From an uncultured Lachnospiraceae bacterium (GTDB taxonomy: Bacteria > Bacillota > Clostridia > Lachnospirales > Lachnospiraceae): a stretch of 64,000 bases of DNA. A program made the position numbers and the translations under genes. Where the stretch lies: positions 1 through 64,000 of the forward strand of contig CAJKGK010000012.1 in NCBI GenBank assembly GCA_905199445.1, read 5' to 3'. Below are positions 42,847 through 51,624 of the stretch, piece by piece. Numbering within the stretch: the first letter of the stretch is position 1; every line of letters starts with the position of its first letter. The notes under the pieces were generated by a model that made no database searches, was not told where the DNA came from, and saw only the letters and a program-made list of their open reading frames with translations.

Positions 42847-44623
42847 ATTCTTCCTCCTCCCCATAAACAGCCTCAATATTCCTTTCAGCCAATTTTATGC
42901 CATCTTTAATTGTACGCTTCAGTTCTTTAACCAGTTCTTCCTCTGTCTGTACGTTGTCTGTTTCCTCAAGTTGAAACGTAAGATCTTTAAGTATCTGAGT
43001 CATGGCAGCCTTTGTAATTCCTCCCTGATCTTTAAATTCTCCAGTCCATGTAAATATTTCATAAACAATTTCATTATAAAGCCGCAGCTGTGTAACCATA
43101 TTATCCTTCAGCGCCAGACCTGAATAAAACAGCGCCAGTAAATCATCCCAGTAATCTTTGTAAGAAATCTGCAAATCCCCGGCTTTGTCAACAACGCCCA
43201 GTTTACTTTTATAGTAGCTGCCGATTCGTCCTAAAATAGTGGCCCTGGCTTTCCATGCCTGTTTATGTAAATTATTTTCTCCAAAATCCAATATAGATAA
43301 ATCAGCCCCTTCCACGTTTTTAAACCAGCCGGCTGCCGCCGCCCGATCACCGACGCCTCCGGCATAGTAATAATAGGCCAGCCCAAGTCGATAGGAAAAT
43401 TCTACATATCCGCTTTGATTATGCCTCAGGCAAAGTCTGTTGCTTTGTGACCGGCCATAATCCCTGGAATTCAGTACAGTTATCAGCCATGTCTCCTCCT
43501 TTTCAGAAAAATTATAATCTTCCATGAAAATCTCTAATACCTTCAGATAAGCTTCTTTCCTGAAAGGATCAAGCCCGATGGCCTTACGGTAATTTTCCAG
43601 TTTATATCCTTCCTCCGAAACAAGGGCACTATCCATATAATACGCATATCCGGTTTTGCTGATATAGCCTTCCATGTACCGGCTCCATACGGCAATACAG
43701 CCAAGAGTCAAAGATAAAAAGACAAAAATCATAAAAGCCGCCATTTTTCGCCATAGACCTTTTCTGTAAGGCAGTCCCAGAGTTTCAAGATGCGCCAGAT
43801 CATACTGAAGTTGTCCGCTGGACAAATATCGATCCCTGATCTCATATTGGGTACTTTTCCAAATAACCGTCTCCAGACCTAAAAGCTGGGCTCTTAATGC
43901 CTTAGGTGTTTCCTGAATCAAAGTCTTTCTGCACTGCGTAATCTTTGGAAATTGAAATGGAGAATCTACAGGAGATCGGCCTGTAACCAAATGATGAAGC
44001 GTCGCCCCTAAATTATAAATATCCGTCCATGGTCCAGACTGTGGGCTGCCGCCGTACTGCTCAGGCGCAGCATAGCCTGGTGTTCCGAGACAGGCCGTAT
44101 CCTGAGGGGTTTGAGATTTAAAAATACGGGCCGTACCAAAATCCACAACACAGATCTGACCGTCAGGCCGCAGCATAATGTTTGAGGGTTTCATATCCCT
44201 GTAAATAATCGGTTTAGGCCTGGTATGCAGATAACAAAGCAGTTCACACAGCTGTTGTCCCCATGAAATAACCTCTGCCACAGGGATCGGACGTCCTTCT
44301 TTGTTGAGTCTGTCCTGCAGCACCACATTAAGTCCTCGCCCCTGGATATAATCCATGACAACAAGAAATGTATCCCCATCATCAATAACATCCACAATAC
44401 TGGGCAAATAGGGATGGCTAAGCTGCTTTAATATATCTGTTTCTGCAATCAGTCTCTGCCGGACCTGAGAATAATTCAGCAGACCCTGCTTTCGTATTTC
44501 TTTAATCGCCCATGTTTTATTTGCCCGTTCATTAATCGCCAGATATACAATACTCATCCCGCCCTGTCCGATTTTATTCAAAACTTTATATTTACCGTCA
44601 ATGATGGAACCGATTTCAAGCAT
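42833..44623 (-). CDS. Membrane Ser/Thr protein kinase (PrkC-like, no PASTA)
   Basis: The start at 44623 is chosen because GGAGG lies 7 bases before it. The 596-residue protein has a Hanks-type kinase at about 10-275: glycine loop GQGGMS (19-24), K41, YRDMKPSNIM (141-150, YRD instead of HRD) and DFG (161-163), with TPGYAAPEQYGG. A single helix at about 294-313 is followed by about 280 residues outside the membrane, TPR-like in look and without PASTA repeats. It probably senses an outside signal and phosphorylates Ser/Thr of cytoplasmic targets. It is followed by the giant Ig-repeat protein, with overlap. Confidence 0.9.
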   Translation of the reverse strand: MLEIGSIIDGKYKVLNKIGQGGMSIVYLAINERANKTWAIKEIRKQGLLNYSQVRQRLIAETDILKQLSHPYLPSIVDVIDDGDTFLVVMDYIQGRGLNVVLQDRLNKEGRPIPVAEVISWGQQLCELLCYLHTRPKPIIYRDMKPSNIMLRPDGQICVVDFGTARIFKSQTPQDTACLGTPGYAAPEQYGGSPQSGPWTDIYNLGATLHHLVTGRSPVDSPFQFPKITQCRKTLIQETPKALRAQLLGLETVIWKSTQYEIRDRYLSSGQLQYDLAHLETLGLPYRKGLWRKMAAFMIFVFLSLTLGCIAVWSRYMEGYISKTGYAYYMDSALVSEEGYKLENYRKAIGLDPFRKEAYLKVLEIFMEDYNFSEKEETWLITVLNSRDYGRSQSNRLCLRHNQSGYVEFSYRLGLAYYYYAGGVGDRAAAAGWFKNVEGADLSILDFGENNLHKQAWKARATILGRIGSYYKSKLGVVDKAGDLQISYKDYWDDLLALFYSGLALKDNMVTQLRLYNEIVYEIFTWTGEFKDQGGITKAAMTQILKDLTFQLEETDNVQTEEELVKELKRTIKDGIKLAERNIEAVYGEEEEYESD

Positions 44624-44759
44624 ACACATGCCTCCCCTTACAAAATCCAGCCGGAAAATCCCTCGATTTAGCCAAAGGGCTATACGGCTTACAGTGATGA
44701 TCTATTTCTGCAAGTATCTTGTAGTCAGATATACGGAATATGGGCGTAAGGTTCTGGTC

Positions 44760-44799
44760 AAAAGTATGGTCATTCATTGAAAAGTATGGAGATCCATTG
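44760..44799. repeat. Two 20-bp direct repeats upstream of the kinase gene
   Basis: AAAAGTATGG-N5-CATTG type units at 44760-44779 and 44780-44799 match at 17 of 20 positions, with AAAA starting a third. They lie in the 350-bp stretch before the kinase gene, between a weak TATAAT at 44869-44874 and the start. No gene is seen in 44630-45042; its right end is the rhaA terminator. Confidence 0.65.
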
Positions 44800-44973
44800 A
44801 AAATAAGAAACTAAACCCAAAAAAGAGAAAAGAAATATCCAAAAGGACTAAAAGATTTGATATTATTTATTATACATCGACATTTTCATTTGCGCATTAA
44901 AAATCGTACGACAAAATTTGACAGACATTTTACAAAAGCACGGACTTGATGACATTCCTTTCCTATGACACGC

Positions 44974-45020
44974 AAAAAGGACGCGCTCTGTCCCCGTCCA
45001 GAGGCAGAACACATCCCTTT
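44974..45020 (-). terminator. rhaA terminator
   Basis: Long stem (44976-44990 with 45005-45020, one bulge and several G-U pairs), minus strand ending in CCTTTTTGC. It begins about 20 bases after the stop of rhaA. Confidence 0.75.
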
Positions 45021-45042
45021 TATAAATCTGTATCACAATATT

Positions 45043-46293
45043 TTATCTCTTTGAAAGAACATCCTTTTCATAATCCTGAACAGCCTTAAACCAGTCTTCT
45101 TTTGCAGGAACATTATTTACTTCACAGAAGTAGTTCCATACATCACCAAACGGATAAAACTTCATTTCTTCCTGCTGCATCATAACTTCTGTCATCCGGC
45201 CTTCGTGCTGAAGCTGAGCCAGTTTTTTATTCGGAGAAAGCAGTGCATAGAGTAAGGCTTTCTGCATGCTTCTCATCCCAACAACCCATGCGCTGATCCG
45301 GTTAATGCTGGCATCAAAAAAGTCAAGACCGATAATCACTCTGTCAATAGCGTCATTTCTTACGATTTCCTTGGCAATTTCTTTTGTTTCATCATCATAA
45401 ATAACAACATGGTCGCTGTCCCAACGCACCGGACGTGTAACATGAAGTGCCAGTTTATCATAGAATAATAACATGGAAGATATTTTGTCAGATACCACCT
45501 CTGTAGGATGATAATGGCCGTTATCCAGGAGACACAAAATGCCTTTCTGTGCAGCATAATTCATATAAAACTCATGAGAACCAACGGTATAAGATTCCAT
45601 ACCGATTCCAAACACCTTGGATTCCACAGCTACATATACCTTTGCCTTGTCATAATCCACAGATAAAATCTGATCCAGAGAGTCTTTCAGGCGGGCTCTC
45701 GGCGCCATACGATCCGCAGGGATATCCTTAAAGCCGTCTGGAATCCAGATGTTTACAAGTGACGGGGTTCCCAGCTCAGTGGCAAAATATTCTGCAATTT
45801 TAATACATGCTTTTCCATGGTCAATCCAGAATTTACGAATGGTTTCATCCGGACTTGACAGTGTAAATTCAGAAGCCAGCGGATGGGAAAAGTAAGTCGG
45901 ATTAAAGTCAAGACCCAGCCCTCTTTCTTTGGCAAACTCTACCCATTTTTTGAAATGTTTTGGTTCAAGTTTATCTCTGTCTACCTTTTCTCCATCTTCA
46001 AAAATCGCATAACTTGCATGAAGATTAATACGGTGTTTACCTGGAATCAGGCTTAAAGCCTGATCGATATCAGCCATTAATTCTTCCGGAGTTCTGGCTC
46101 TTCCTGGATAATTTCCTGTAGCCTGAATACCGCCGGTCAGTGAACTGGCGCCTTCAAACCCTAAAACATCATCGCCCTGCCAGCAATGCATGGAAATAGG
46201 AATATTTTTTAATGTTTCAATCGCGGCATCTGTATCCACGCCCAGTGCAGCATATCTTTCTTTTGCATCTAAATATCTTTCTTTGATTGTCAT
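45043..46293 (-). CDS. rhaA: L-rhamnose isomerase
   Basis: The start at 46293 (MTIKERYLD) has GGGAGG 8 bases upstream; the open frame begins 14 codons earlier. The 416-residue protein matches the RhaA family in length and motifs: SMHCWQGDDVLGFEG (about 33-47), INLHASYAIF, LDFNPTYFSHPLA and GHYHPTEVVSDKISSMLLF supply the metal-binding residues of the TIM barrel. It converts L-rhamnose to L-rhamnulose in the cytoplasm. It follows rhaB, 38 bases apart. The aldolase and rhamnose transporter are not in the window. Confidence 0.94.
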   Translation of the reverse strand: MTIKERYLDAKERYAALGVDTDAAIETLKNIPISMHCWQGDDVLGFEGASSLTGGIQATGNYPGRARTPEELMADIDQALSLIPGKHRINLHASYAIFEDGEKVDRDKLEPKHFKKWVEFAKERGLGLDFNPTYFSHPLASEFTLSSPDETIRKFWIDHGKACIKIAEYFATELGTPSLVNIWIPDGFKDIPADRMAPRARLKDSLDQILSVDYDKAKVYVAVESKVFGIGMESYTVGSHEFYMNYAAQKGILCLLDNGHYHPTEVVSDKISSMLLFYDKLALHVTRPVRWDSDHVVIYDDETKEIAKEIVRNDAIDRVIIGLDFFDASINRISAWVVGMRSMQKALLYALLSPNKKLAQLQHEGRMTEVMMQQEEMKFYPFGDVWNYFCEVNNVPAKEDWFKAVQDYEKDVLSKR

Positions 46294-46331
46294 GATAAAT
46301 CCTCCCTGATTATAAAATCTCTCTTTTGCAT

Positions 46332-47744
46332 TCAAACATTGTCTGATTCAAATGTTTTGATCTGAAACGAATTAAAAATACATGTGCGTGCATCTTCAAG
46401 AGATGCAAATTCATGCGCTTTAAGCATCTGCGCAACAATATTGCCGATGGCTGTTGCCTCTGTAGGTCCGGCATGAACGGTTTTTCCTGTTGCCTTTGCA
46501 GTCAGCGCATTTAAATAGTCCGCATTGGATCCACCGCCGACAATGTGAATTCTGGAATATGTACGTCCTGTGATGGCCTCGATTTCTCTCACCGTATCCT
46601 TATAGCTGTCTGCAAGACTCTGATAAACAACAGTGGCAATCTCTCCAACCGACTCGGGTACCGGCTGATTCGTGTTCTTACAATAATCCTGAATCGCCTT
46701 TATCATATTTTCAGGTGCCAGAAAGCCCTCATCATTCACATCCACTCTTGACACAAAATCCGTGGATTGCTCTGCCAGTTCACAAAGTCTGGCAAAACTG
46801 TATGCATCATTTAGTTCATGTCGTACAGACTGGATCATCCAAAGCCCCATAATATTTTTTAAATATCTGAATCGATAATCATAACCGCCTTCATTCGTAA
46901 AATTTGCCTTCATACTGTCCATGCTACAGTCTGCTTCCCTGCGCTCAATTCCCATTAATGACCACGTACCTGAACTGATATAAAGATAATCATCGTCATT
47001 AGCCGGGACACTTAAAACTGCCGAACCGGTATCATGAGTTGCAGGAAGAACAACCTGGCAGTCAAAACCAACCTGTTCCTGAATGGCTTTTGTAAAGCTG
47101 CCTACAACAGTCTTTGGCAGAGAAATCTCTCCGAATATCTCTTTCTTATAACCTAATTTTTCAATTAATTCAAAATCCCAGTTTTTTGTTGCCGGACTTA
47201 CAAGCTGAGTTGTTGTGGCATTTGTGTATTCCGTTTTTTTATTTCCCGTGAGGAGAAAATTAAAATAATCCGGAATCAGCAGCATGGTCTCAGCTTCATC
47301 CATCTGCTCAGGATGATTTTGTTTCACCGCCATCAGCTGGTAAATTGTATTAAAAATCTGCTTTTGAATACCTGTCCGCGCATACAGGGCTTCCGGTGAA
47401 ATGATCTCGTAAACCTTGGCATCCATACCATTTGTACGGGCATCCCTGTACCCTACTGTATCACCAAGAATTTTGTTGTTTTTATCAAGCAGTACAAAAT
47501 CCACGGCCCATGTATCAATTCCCATGCTGACAGGAATTTTTCCGACTTCCTTACATTTTTTCAGCCCGGCAATAATACTTTCAAAAAGCCCCTGAACGTC
47601 CCAGCATAAATGACCGTTCTTTTTTGCCATTCCGTTTTCAAAGCGGTATACCTCCTCTAAAACGATCTTTCCGTCCTTTACAGATCCTAAAATATGACGG
47701 CCGCTGGAAGCACCGATATCCACGGCTAAATAGTACTTATTCAT
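46332..47744 (-). CDS. rhaB: Rhamnulokinase
   Basis: The start at 47744 (MNKYYLAVDIG) is the usual one and follows GGGGAG. The 470-residue FGGY-family kinase has LAVDIGASSGRHI (6-18), the substrate loop GIDTWAVDFVLLD (about 71-83), and the ATP-binding YLYISSGTWSLMG (about 255-267) and IHIVGGGSNADYLN (about 395-408). It phosphorylates L-rhamnulose to L-rhamnulose 1-phosphate. It is followed by rhaA. A TATAAT at 47781-47786 without a good -35 suggests an activator-dependent promoter, which is usual for rhamnose genes. Confidence 0.94.
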   Translation of the reverse strand: MNKYYLAVDIGASSGRHILGSVKDGKIVLEEVYRFENGMAKKNGHLCWDVQGLFESIIAGLKKCKEVGKIPVSMGIDTWAVDFVLLDKNNKILGDTVGYRDARTNGMDAKVYEIISPEALYARTGIQKQIFNTIYQLMAVKQNHPEQMDEAETMLLIPDYFNFLLTGNKKTEYTNATTTQLVSPATKNWDFELIEKLGYKKEIFGEISLPKTVVGSFTKAIQEQVGFDCQVVLPATHDTGSAVLSVPANDDDYLYISSGTWSLMGIERREADCSMDSMKANFTNEGGYDYRFRYLKNIMGLWMIQSVRHELNDAYSFARLCELAEQSTDFVSRVDVNDEGFLAPENMIKAIQDYCKNTNQPVPESVGEIATVVYQSLADSYKDTVREIEAITGRTYSRIHIVGGGSNADYLNALTAKATGKTVHAGPTEATAIGNIVAQMLKAHEFASLEDARTCIFNSFQIKTFESDNV

Positions 47745-47800
47745 ATGTGTTACGCTCCCCTTAACGTTATTCATATGTTTATTATACACAAAGGCACATA

Positions 47801-47841
47801 CAAAAATAAGGTCGTTACTTGCAGATCGTAACAACCTTATT
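47801..47841 (-). terminator. Terminator after the CBS-ACT gene
   Basis: Near-perfect 14-bp stem (47805-47818 with 47828-47841, one mismatch), followed on the minus strand by the T-rich end TTTTTG. It separates the CBS gene from rhaB. Confidence 0.88.
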
Positions 47842-47885
47842 TGCCATTTTCCATATCTATGGTGTATATCCTAATCCAGACCGGA

Positions 47886-48530
47886 TCAGTCCCTGTCTCC
47901 CTGAACATATTTCACGTCTCTTACATCAAACTTATGCTTTAAAAGAGATTTAACAACCTTGTCAAAATCTTCGGCATCGATTCTCAGGAAAATCTCAACA
48001 AGATTCATCACGTCCGTATGCATGACCAGCATATTTCGTATATCACCGCCGGCCCTGGCAATCACTTCACACATTTTAGCCAGCGTTCCCCGGCTGTCAT
48101 AGCTGTAAACAACCAGTGAATTATGTTTATGGCCAAACATTTTCTGATATTGTTTAAATACAGCCTGTTGAGTTACAATGCCCATCAGATGGTTCTGCTC
48201 ATCTGTAATTGGGATAAATCTGACCTTTGATGTAATAAATTGGGCTGCTGCTTCTTCAATCCGCACATCCCCGGAAATCGTGTCAATCTTTGTCTTCATA
48301 AATTCCTGTACTTTTTTCTCAAGGAATTCCTCTTTGCTGCAGTTATCGCATTCAAAATAAGATTCAAATACAAACTGCTTAGACAATACACCTACAAAGT
48401 TTTGACCGTCTACGACCGGCAGCGAAAGCAGCTCATGTTCATTAATAATCGCAATAGCTTTTTTGATGGTATCTGTAACTTCAATACAGCTGAGACGTTC
48501 ATATGGCAGCATAATGGCTCTAACCCTCAT
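47886..48530 (-). CDS. CBS-pair and ACT domain regulatory protein
   Basis: The 214-residue protein has two CBS domains (about 1-125), e.g. LLSLPVVDGQNFVGVLSK and FIPITDEQNHLMGIVTQQ, and a C-terminal ACT-like domain (about 140-214) starting with SLVVYSYDSRGTLAKMCEVIARAGGDIRN. CBS pairs bind adenosyl compounds and ACT domains bind amino acids, so this is a ligand sensor. The layout is like AcuB-type proteins. It has its own promoter and terminator. Target unknown. Confidence 0.88.
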   Translation of the reverse strand: MRVRAIMLPYERLSCIEVTDTIKKAIAIINEHELLSLPVVDGQNFVGVLSKQFVFESYFECDNCSKEEFLEKKVQEFMKTKIDTISGDVRIEEAAAQFITSKVRFIPITDEQNHLMGIVTQQAVFKQYQKMFGHKHNSLVVYSYDSRGTLAKMCEVIARAGGDIRNMLVMHTDVMNLVEIFLRIDAEDFDKVVKSLLKHKFDVRDVKYVQGDRD

Positions 48531-48565
48531 ATGAATAACCCTCCTTTGATGTAACTTATATCTCT

Positions 48566-48594
48566 ATTATACTTATTTTTCTCCTATACAGCAA
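48566..48594 (-). promoter_or_regulatory. Promoter of the CBS-ACT gene
   Basis: Minus strand: TTGCTG (48589-48594), 17-bp spacer, TATAAT (48566-48571). AAAGGAGGG follows at the gene start. Confidence 0.8.
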
Positions 48595-48623
48595 TGGTTT
48601 TGTGGCAAAATATCAGATTAGGA

Positions 48624-49742
48624 TCATGTTTGGTCCTCAGTCTTACCCTTATCTGAAACCATACGCAGCCAATACCTCCCCTTTTGCAAATGATACATCC
48701 TGCTTTTGGGATCTATATACAGGTCAGACAGCCGACGCATGGCTTTAAGATTCCCTGAGCGTGCCTGATGCTCATACCATACAATCACAGACTGTATATC
48801 TTTTACTGTACCATATCCCATACAAAAAACATCCAGCATATCCGAAGCAGCCATTGGACAGCCCCTCCGCCAGGCCATTCGATACAAAATCCACACCGTA
48901 TTCATCTCGTTTTGGGAACGTATACGTTGTTTTTCAAGCCTTCCCAGCATCCATCCGGCATCGGCAGCACCGCCGCACCAGGCTGCCCTCAGCCACTTGG
49001 CTGCCTCCGAAGTGTTTTTTTGCTGATAACAGACCATTCCCATCAATAAGGCTGAAAGCGCATTCCCCGCTGCTGCCCGTGCCTTTGTATTCTCTTTCAC
49101 CTGAACCCAAAGTGATGACAGATTCCGCGATGACAGATTCCGGGGCCGTTCAAACAATTCCGTCAAGATCAGACCCAATCCGGCAGGCTCATAGCCGGAA
49201 TAAAAGGCCTGCACAAACTTTTGTCGGGCTTTTTTTACGTAAATTACAGACTGTCGGCTCTTTTTCATATACAGCAGTCCCACAAGCCACTGTCTGCAGC
49301 TGTCGTAGCCGTCCTGATATACTGTGGATAAACGTCTGCAAAGACTGTTAAAATCCCCCGGATTTTCCACAGAACAACGATTAAAAGCTTTCAATGTTTC
49401 AAATAACCGCAAAGCGGCTGTTTCCCGTTGTTTTATATTTCCTGTGTGACCACCGTGACCGCCATACGCCGGAATCATTTTAAAGTTCCCATAGGCTTTA
49501 TAAAAAAGTGCCAGATGATCCAGCACAGCTTTTGGCTGATTGAACACGGGCCCCCCGGTGATCATATCCCCTGTATAATTTTTTTGCCGGCCAACCGGTT
49601 GACCTACAGCCGGTATTACTTCACGAATTACCTTCGTCCAGCCGGCATCATCCGGCTCCAGATTAAGAATCACATAAAAACCGCAAACCGGACATCTGGC
49701 CCCACCGTCTTGTATATGCGCGTTACAGACAACACATTTCAT
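48624..49742 (-). CDS. Zinc-ribbon protein with Sel1/TPR-like repeats
   Basis: Start at 49742 (MKCVVCN), behind GGGGGG. The 372-residue protein has an N-terminal zinc ribbon CVVCNAHIQDGGARCPVCG (3-21), then a mainly alpha-helical part. The last third has Sel1-like repeat features (AAKWLRAAWCGGAADAGWMLG, MAWRRGCPMAASDML, YEHQARSGNLKAMRRLSDLY, LQKGRYWLRMVSD). Such proteins are scaffold or adaptor proteins. No membrane helix. The role is unknown; similar zinc-ribbon/TPR proteins occur with Hanks-type kinases, and one is encoded 4 kb away, but a link is only inference. Confidence 0.7.
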   Translation of the reverse strand: MKCVVCNAHIQDGGARCPVCGFYVILNLEPDDAGWTKVIREVIPAVGQPVGRQKNYTGDMITGGPVFNQPKAVLDHLALFYKAYGNFKMIPAYGGHGGHTGNIKQRETAALRLFETLKAFNRCSVENPGDFNSLCRRLSTVYQDGYDSCRQWLVGLLYMKKSRQSVIYVKKARQKFVQAFYSGYEPAGLGLILTELFERPRNLSSRNLSSLWVQVKENTKARAAAGNALSALLMGMVCYQQKNTSEAAKWLRAAWCGGAADAGWMLGRLEKQRIRSQNEMNTVWILYRMAWRRGCPMAASDMLDVFCMGYGTVKDIQSVIVWYEHQARSGNLKAMRRLSDLYIDPKSRMYHLQKGRYWLRMVSDKGKTEDQT

Positions 49743-49830
49743 TTCAGTTTCCCCCCGATTCTGTTTCATTTGCTGTCTGTAGCCATTATACATCTATGAT
49801 CGAAAAATATTTTTTATTTCACGGATTCAA

Positions 49831-50364
49831 CTACACCGTCTGTTCCAGACCGATTCGATCGGCCAGCAATGCAATAAATTCTGAGTTCGTAGGCTTTCCT
49901 TTAGATAAATTTACAGTATAGCCAAACACCTTTAATTCTGTTTCCGTATTCCCTCTGCTCCAGCCCACCTCTATCGCATGGCGAATGGCCCGCTCCACAC
50001 GACTGGGAATTGTCTGATTCATCTTCGCCACTTCCGGATACAGCACTTTTGTAATTGAATTAATCGCATCTGGATTTTGTACCGCAATCGTTATGGCATC
50101 TCTCAGATATGTATACCCCTTAATATTTGCAGGAACGCCCATGTCCTGAATTAGTTTTGTTGCTTTTTTTCGTATCTCCTCTGAATGAAGCACCATATGG
50201 TCTGTGGCATCCATATGCGCGGACCTTTCCTCGGATTCATCTGTGATTTCCAGTTTTGAAAAATCCTGAACCTTAAAATCAGGTCCACATTTCGAAACAA
50301 GCATCTCAACAAATTCTTTCATCCTTTCTCTATTGTCAATAAAAATAAAATTAAACCTTTCCAT
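49831..50364 (-). CDS. Spo0A-like protein without receiver domain
   Basis: The start at 50364 (MERFNFIFID) follows GAGGGAG by 8 bases. The 177-residue protein has the Spo0A DNA-binding domain at about residues 75-177: KLIQDMGVPANIKGYTYLRDAI, then IPSRVERAIRHAIEVGWSRGN and a tail PTNSEFIALLADRI. The first 70 residues do not form a response-regulator receiver and lack the phospho-acceptor aspartate pattern. Normal Spo0A is about 260 residues. It could not be phosphorylated by the usual relay, so it may act as a competitor or a constitutive regulator. Three Spo0A-box-like sites lie upstream. Confidence 0.88.
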   Translation of the reverse strand: MERFNFIFIDNRERMKEFVEMLVSKCGPDFKVQDFSKLEITDESEERSAHMDATDHMVLHSEEIRKKATKLIQDMGVPANIKGYTYLRDAITIAVQNPDAINSITKVLYPEVAKMNQTIPSRVERAIRHAIEVGWSRGNTETELKVFGYTVNLSKGKPTNSEFIALLADRIGLEQTV

Positions 50365-50417
50365 CTCCAACTCTCCCTCAGAAATTACTTCTCCGGTGTA
50401 TTTTTCCGGATACATGC

Positions 50418-50447
50418 ATTATATACTCCAATATTGAGTTATATCAA
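50418..50447 (-). promoter_or_regulatory. Promoter of the Spo0A-like gene
   Basis: Minus strand: TTGATA (50442-50447), 18-bp spacer, TATAAT (50418-50423). Confidence 0.75.
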
Positions 50448-50465
50448 TCAAATTCTCTTGACCTT

Positions 50466-50535
50466 TTTGACATACTAAAATTATAATTGACAAAAATGAC
50501 AATTTTCCCTAAATCCATGAGATTAATTGACAAAA
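50466..50535 (-). promoter_or_regulatory. Cluster of 0A-box-like sites
   Basis: Minus strand: TTTTGTCAAT at 50486-50495 and 50526-50535, and ATGTCAAAAA near 50464-50473. The known Spo0A consensus is TTTGTCRAA. They lie 20-90 bases upstream of the -35 of the Spo0A-like gene, with the AraC gene beginning just beyond. Confidence 0.6.
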
Positions 50536-50554
50536 TTGACGTAAAATATTCTTT

Positions 50555-51520
50555 TTATTTTTCTATTTTTCTGAAATCTTTCGGGGTCATCCCATATTTT
50601 TCTTTAAAAACCCTGTGAAAATAACTTGTATTGTCGTAGCCTACGTTATAAATAATGTCTGCAATTGAAAGTTTTGTCGTATTTAGAAGGTAAGCCGCCT
50701 GACTAAGCCGCTTTGTCTGGAGCAGCTCCTTAAAGGTATGTCCTGTATTTCTCTTAATAAACTTACTCAGCTGATAAAGACTCTGATTCATCTCATCGGC
50801 AATTTCCTGAAGTGTTGCTGTCCTGTAGTGGCTTTCTATATATCTGAGCACCTGCAAAATTCCCTGGTGTTCATAACGATTGTTTTCCTGATACTGGATT
50901 TTATCTGATTCATTAATCAGCATAAGCAGCAGCAGCCCCATCGTTGTCTGATGAATCTGACGCTTATTGGCCTGTCCATACACCAGTGACCATACCATGT
51001 TCTCCACAAGATTCTGAACAGGCAGAACATCGGATACCTTAAACAACATATAACTGGACGTATCCTGCTTCTGAGTCAGTGAACTGATAATAAAATCCCT
51101 TAAAATATTTTCATCGTCAAGCATTTTAAAAGCTTCATCAAAAAACTGGGGAAGCACAATAAAATTTACCGCAATATCTTCTTCTCTGGCCGGCAGGATT
51201 TCATGACAGCAGTTCTGATTCAAAAAAAGAAGTTCCCCCTTATTCAGTACAACCTCATCATGATCATCAATAATATGGGTTGTCTGTCCGCTGCACATGT
51301 AAATAATTTCAATATAATTATGTTTATGCCTGGGAAATCGTATAAAACGGGTATGGGTACGAATATCGATCAGCTTGCCTTTTTCCAGCATTTTTTCACT
51401 GTCCACCACAAAATCTCTGCGATTTGTATAGATCTGCTGTATAATTTCCTTCTGGCCAGAAAGAATCATCTGTTCTTCCTCGGTAATCTGTTTCAAAATA
51501 TCCATCAGTTCTTTATTCAT
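50555..51520 (-). CDS. AraC family transcriptional regulator
   Basis: The start at 51520 is chosen because the upstream part of the open frame lies in a terminator hairpin. The 321-residue protein has an N-terminal cupin (about 40-150; HKHNYIEIIYMCSGQ, LLFLNQNCCHEI) and a C-terminal double HTH (about 220-321; LQEIADEMNQSLYQLSKFIK, LSIADIIYNVGYDNTSYFHRVFKEKYGMTP). It should be a sugar- or metabolite-responsive activator. The genes it controls are not clear: the ThuA-like gene immediately upstream is the nearest, the rhamnose genes are 3 kb away. Confidence 0.93.
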   Translation of the reverse strand: MNKELMDILKQITEEEQMILSGQKEIIQQIYTNRRDFVVDSEKMLEKGKLIDIRTHTRFIRFPRHKHNYIEIIYMCSGQTTHIIDDHDEVVLNKGELLFLNQNCCHEILPAREEDIAVNFIVLPQFFDEAFKMLDDENILRDFIISSLTQKQDTSSYMLFKVSDVLPVQNLVENMVWSLVYGQANKRQIHQTTMGLLLLMLINESDKIQYQENNRYEHQGILQVLRYIESHYRTATLQEIADEMNQSLYQLSKFIKRNTGHTFKELLQTKRLSQAAYLLNTTKLSIADIIYNVGYDNTSYFHRVFKEKYGMTPKDFRKIEK

Positions 51521-51560
51521 CTGTTTTTCCTTTCCCGGATTTTTAAATCCGTTCCGCCTA

Positions 51561-51600
51561 TAAAATAGGGCAGGCGTTTCCATTTAGAAACAGCCTGCCC
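51561..51600 (-). terminator. Terminator of the ThuA-like gene
   Basis: Stem GGGCAGGC (51568-51575) with GCCTGCCC (51593-51600), plus inner GTTTC/GAAAC pairing, followed on the minus strand by TATTTTAT. The AraC gene begins about 40 bases later. Confidence 0.8.
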
Positions 51601-51624
51601 AATGAGTTTTTTGCAAGTCTGAAA

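Noticed and set aside
50555..51583. Longer AraC start at 51583
   Set aside because: The extra 21 codons fall in the terminator hairpin of the preceding gene and have no ribosome-binding site.
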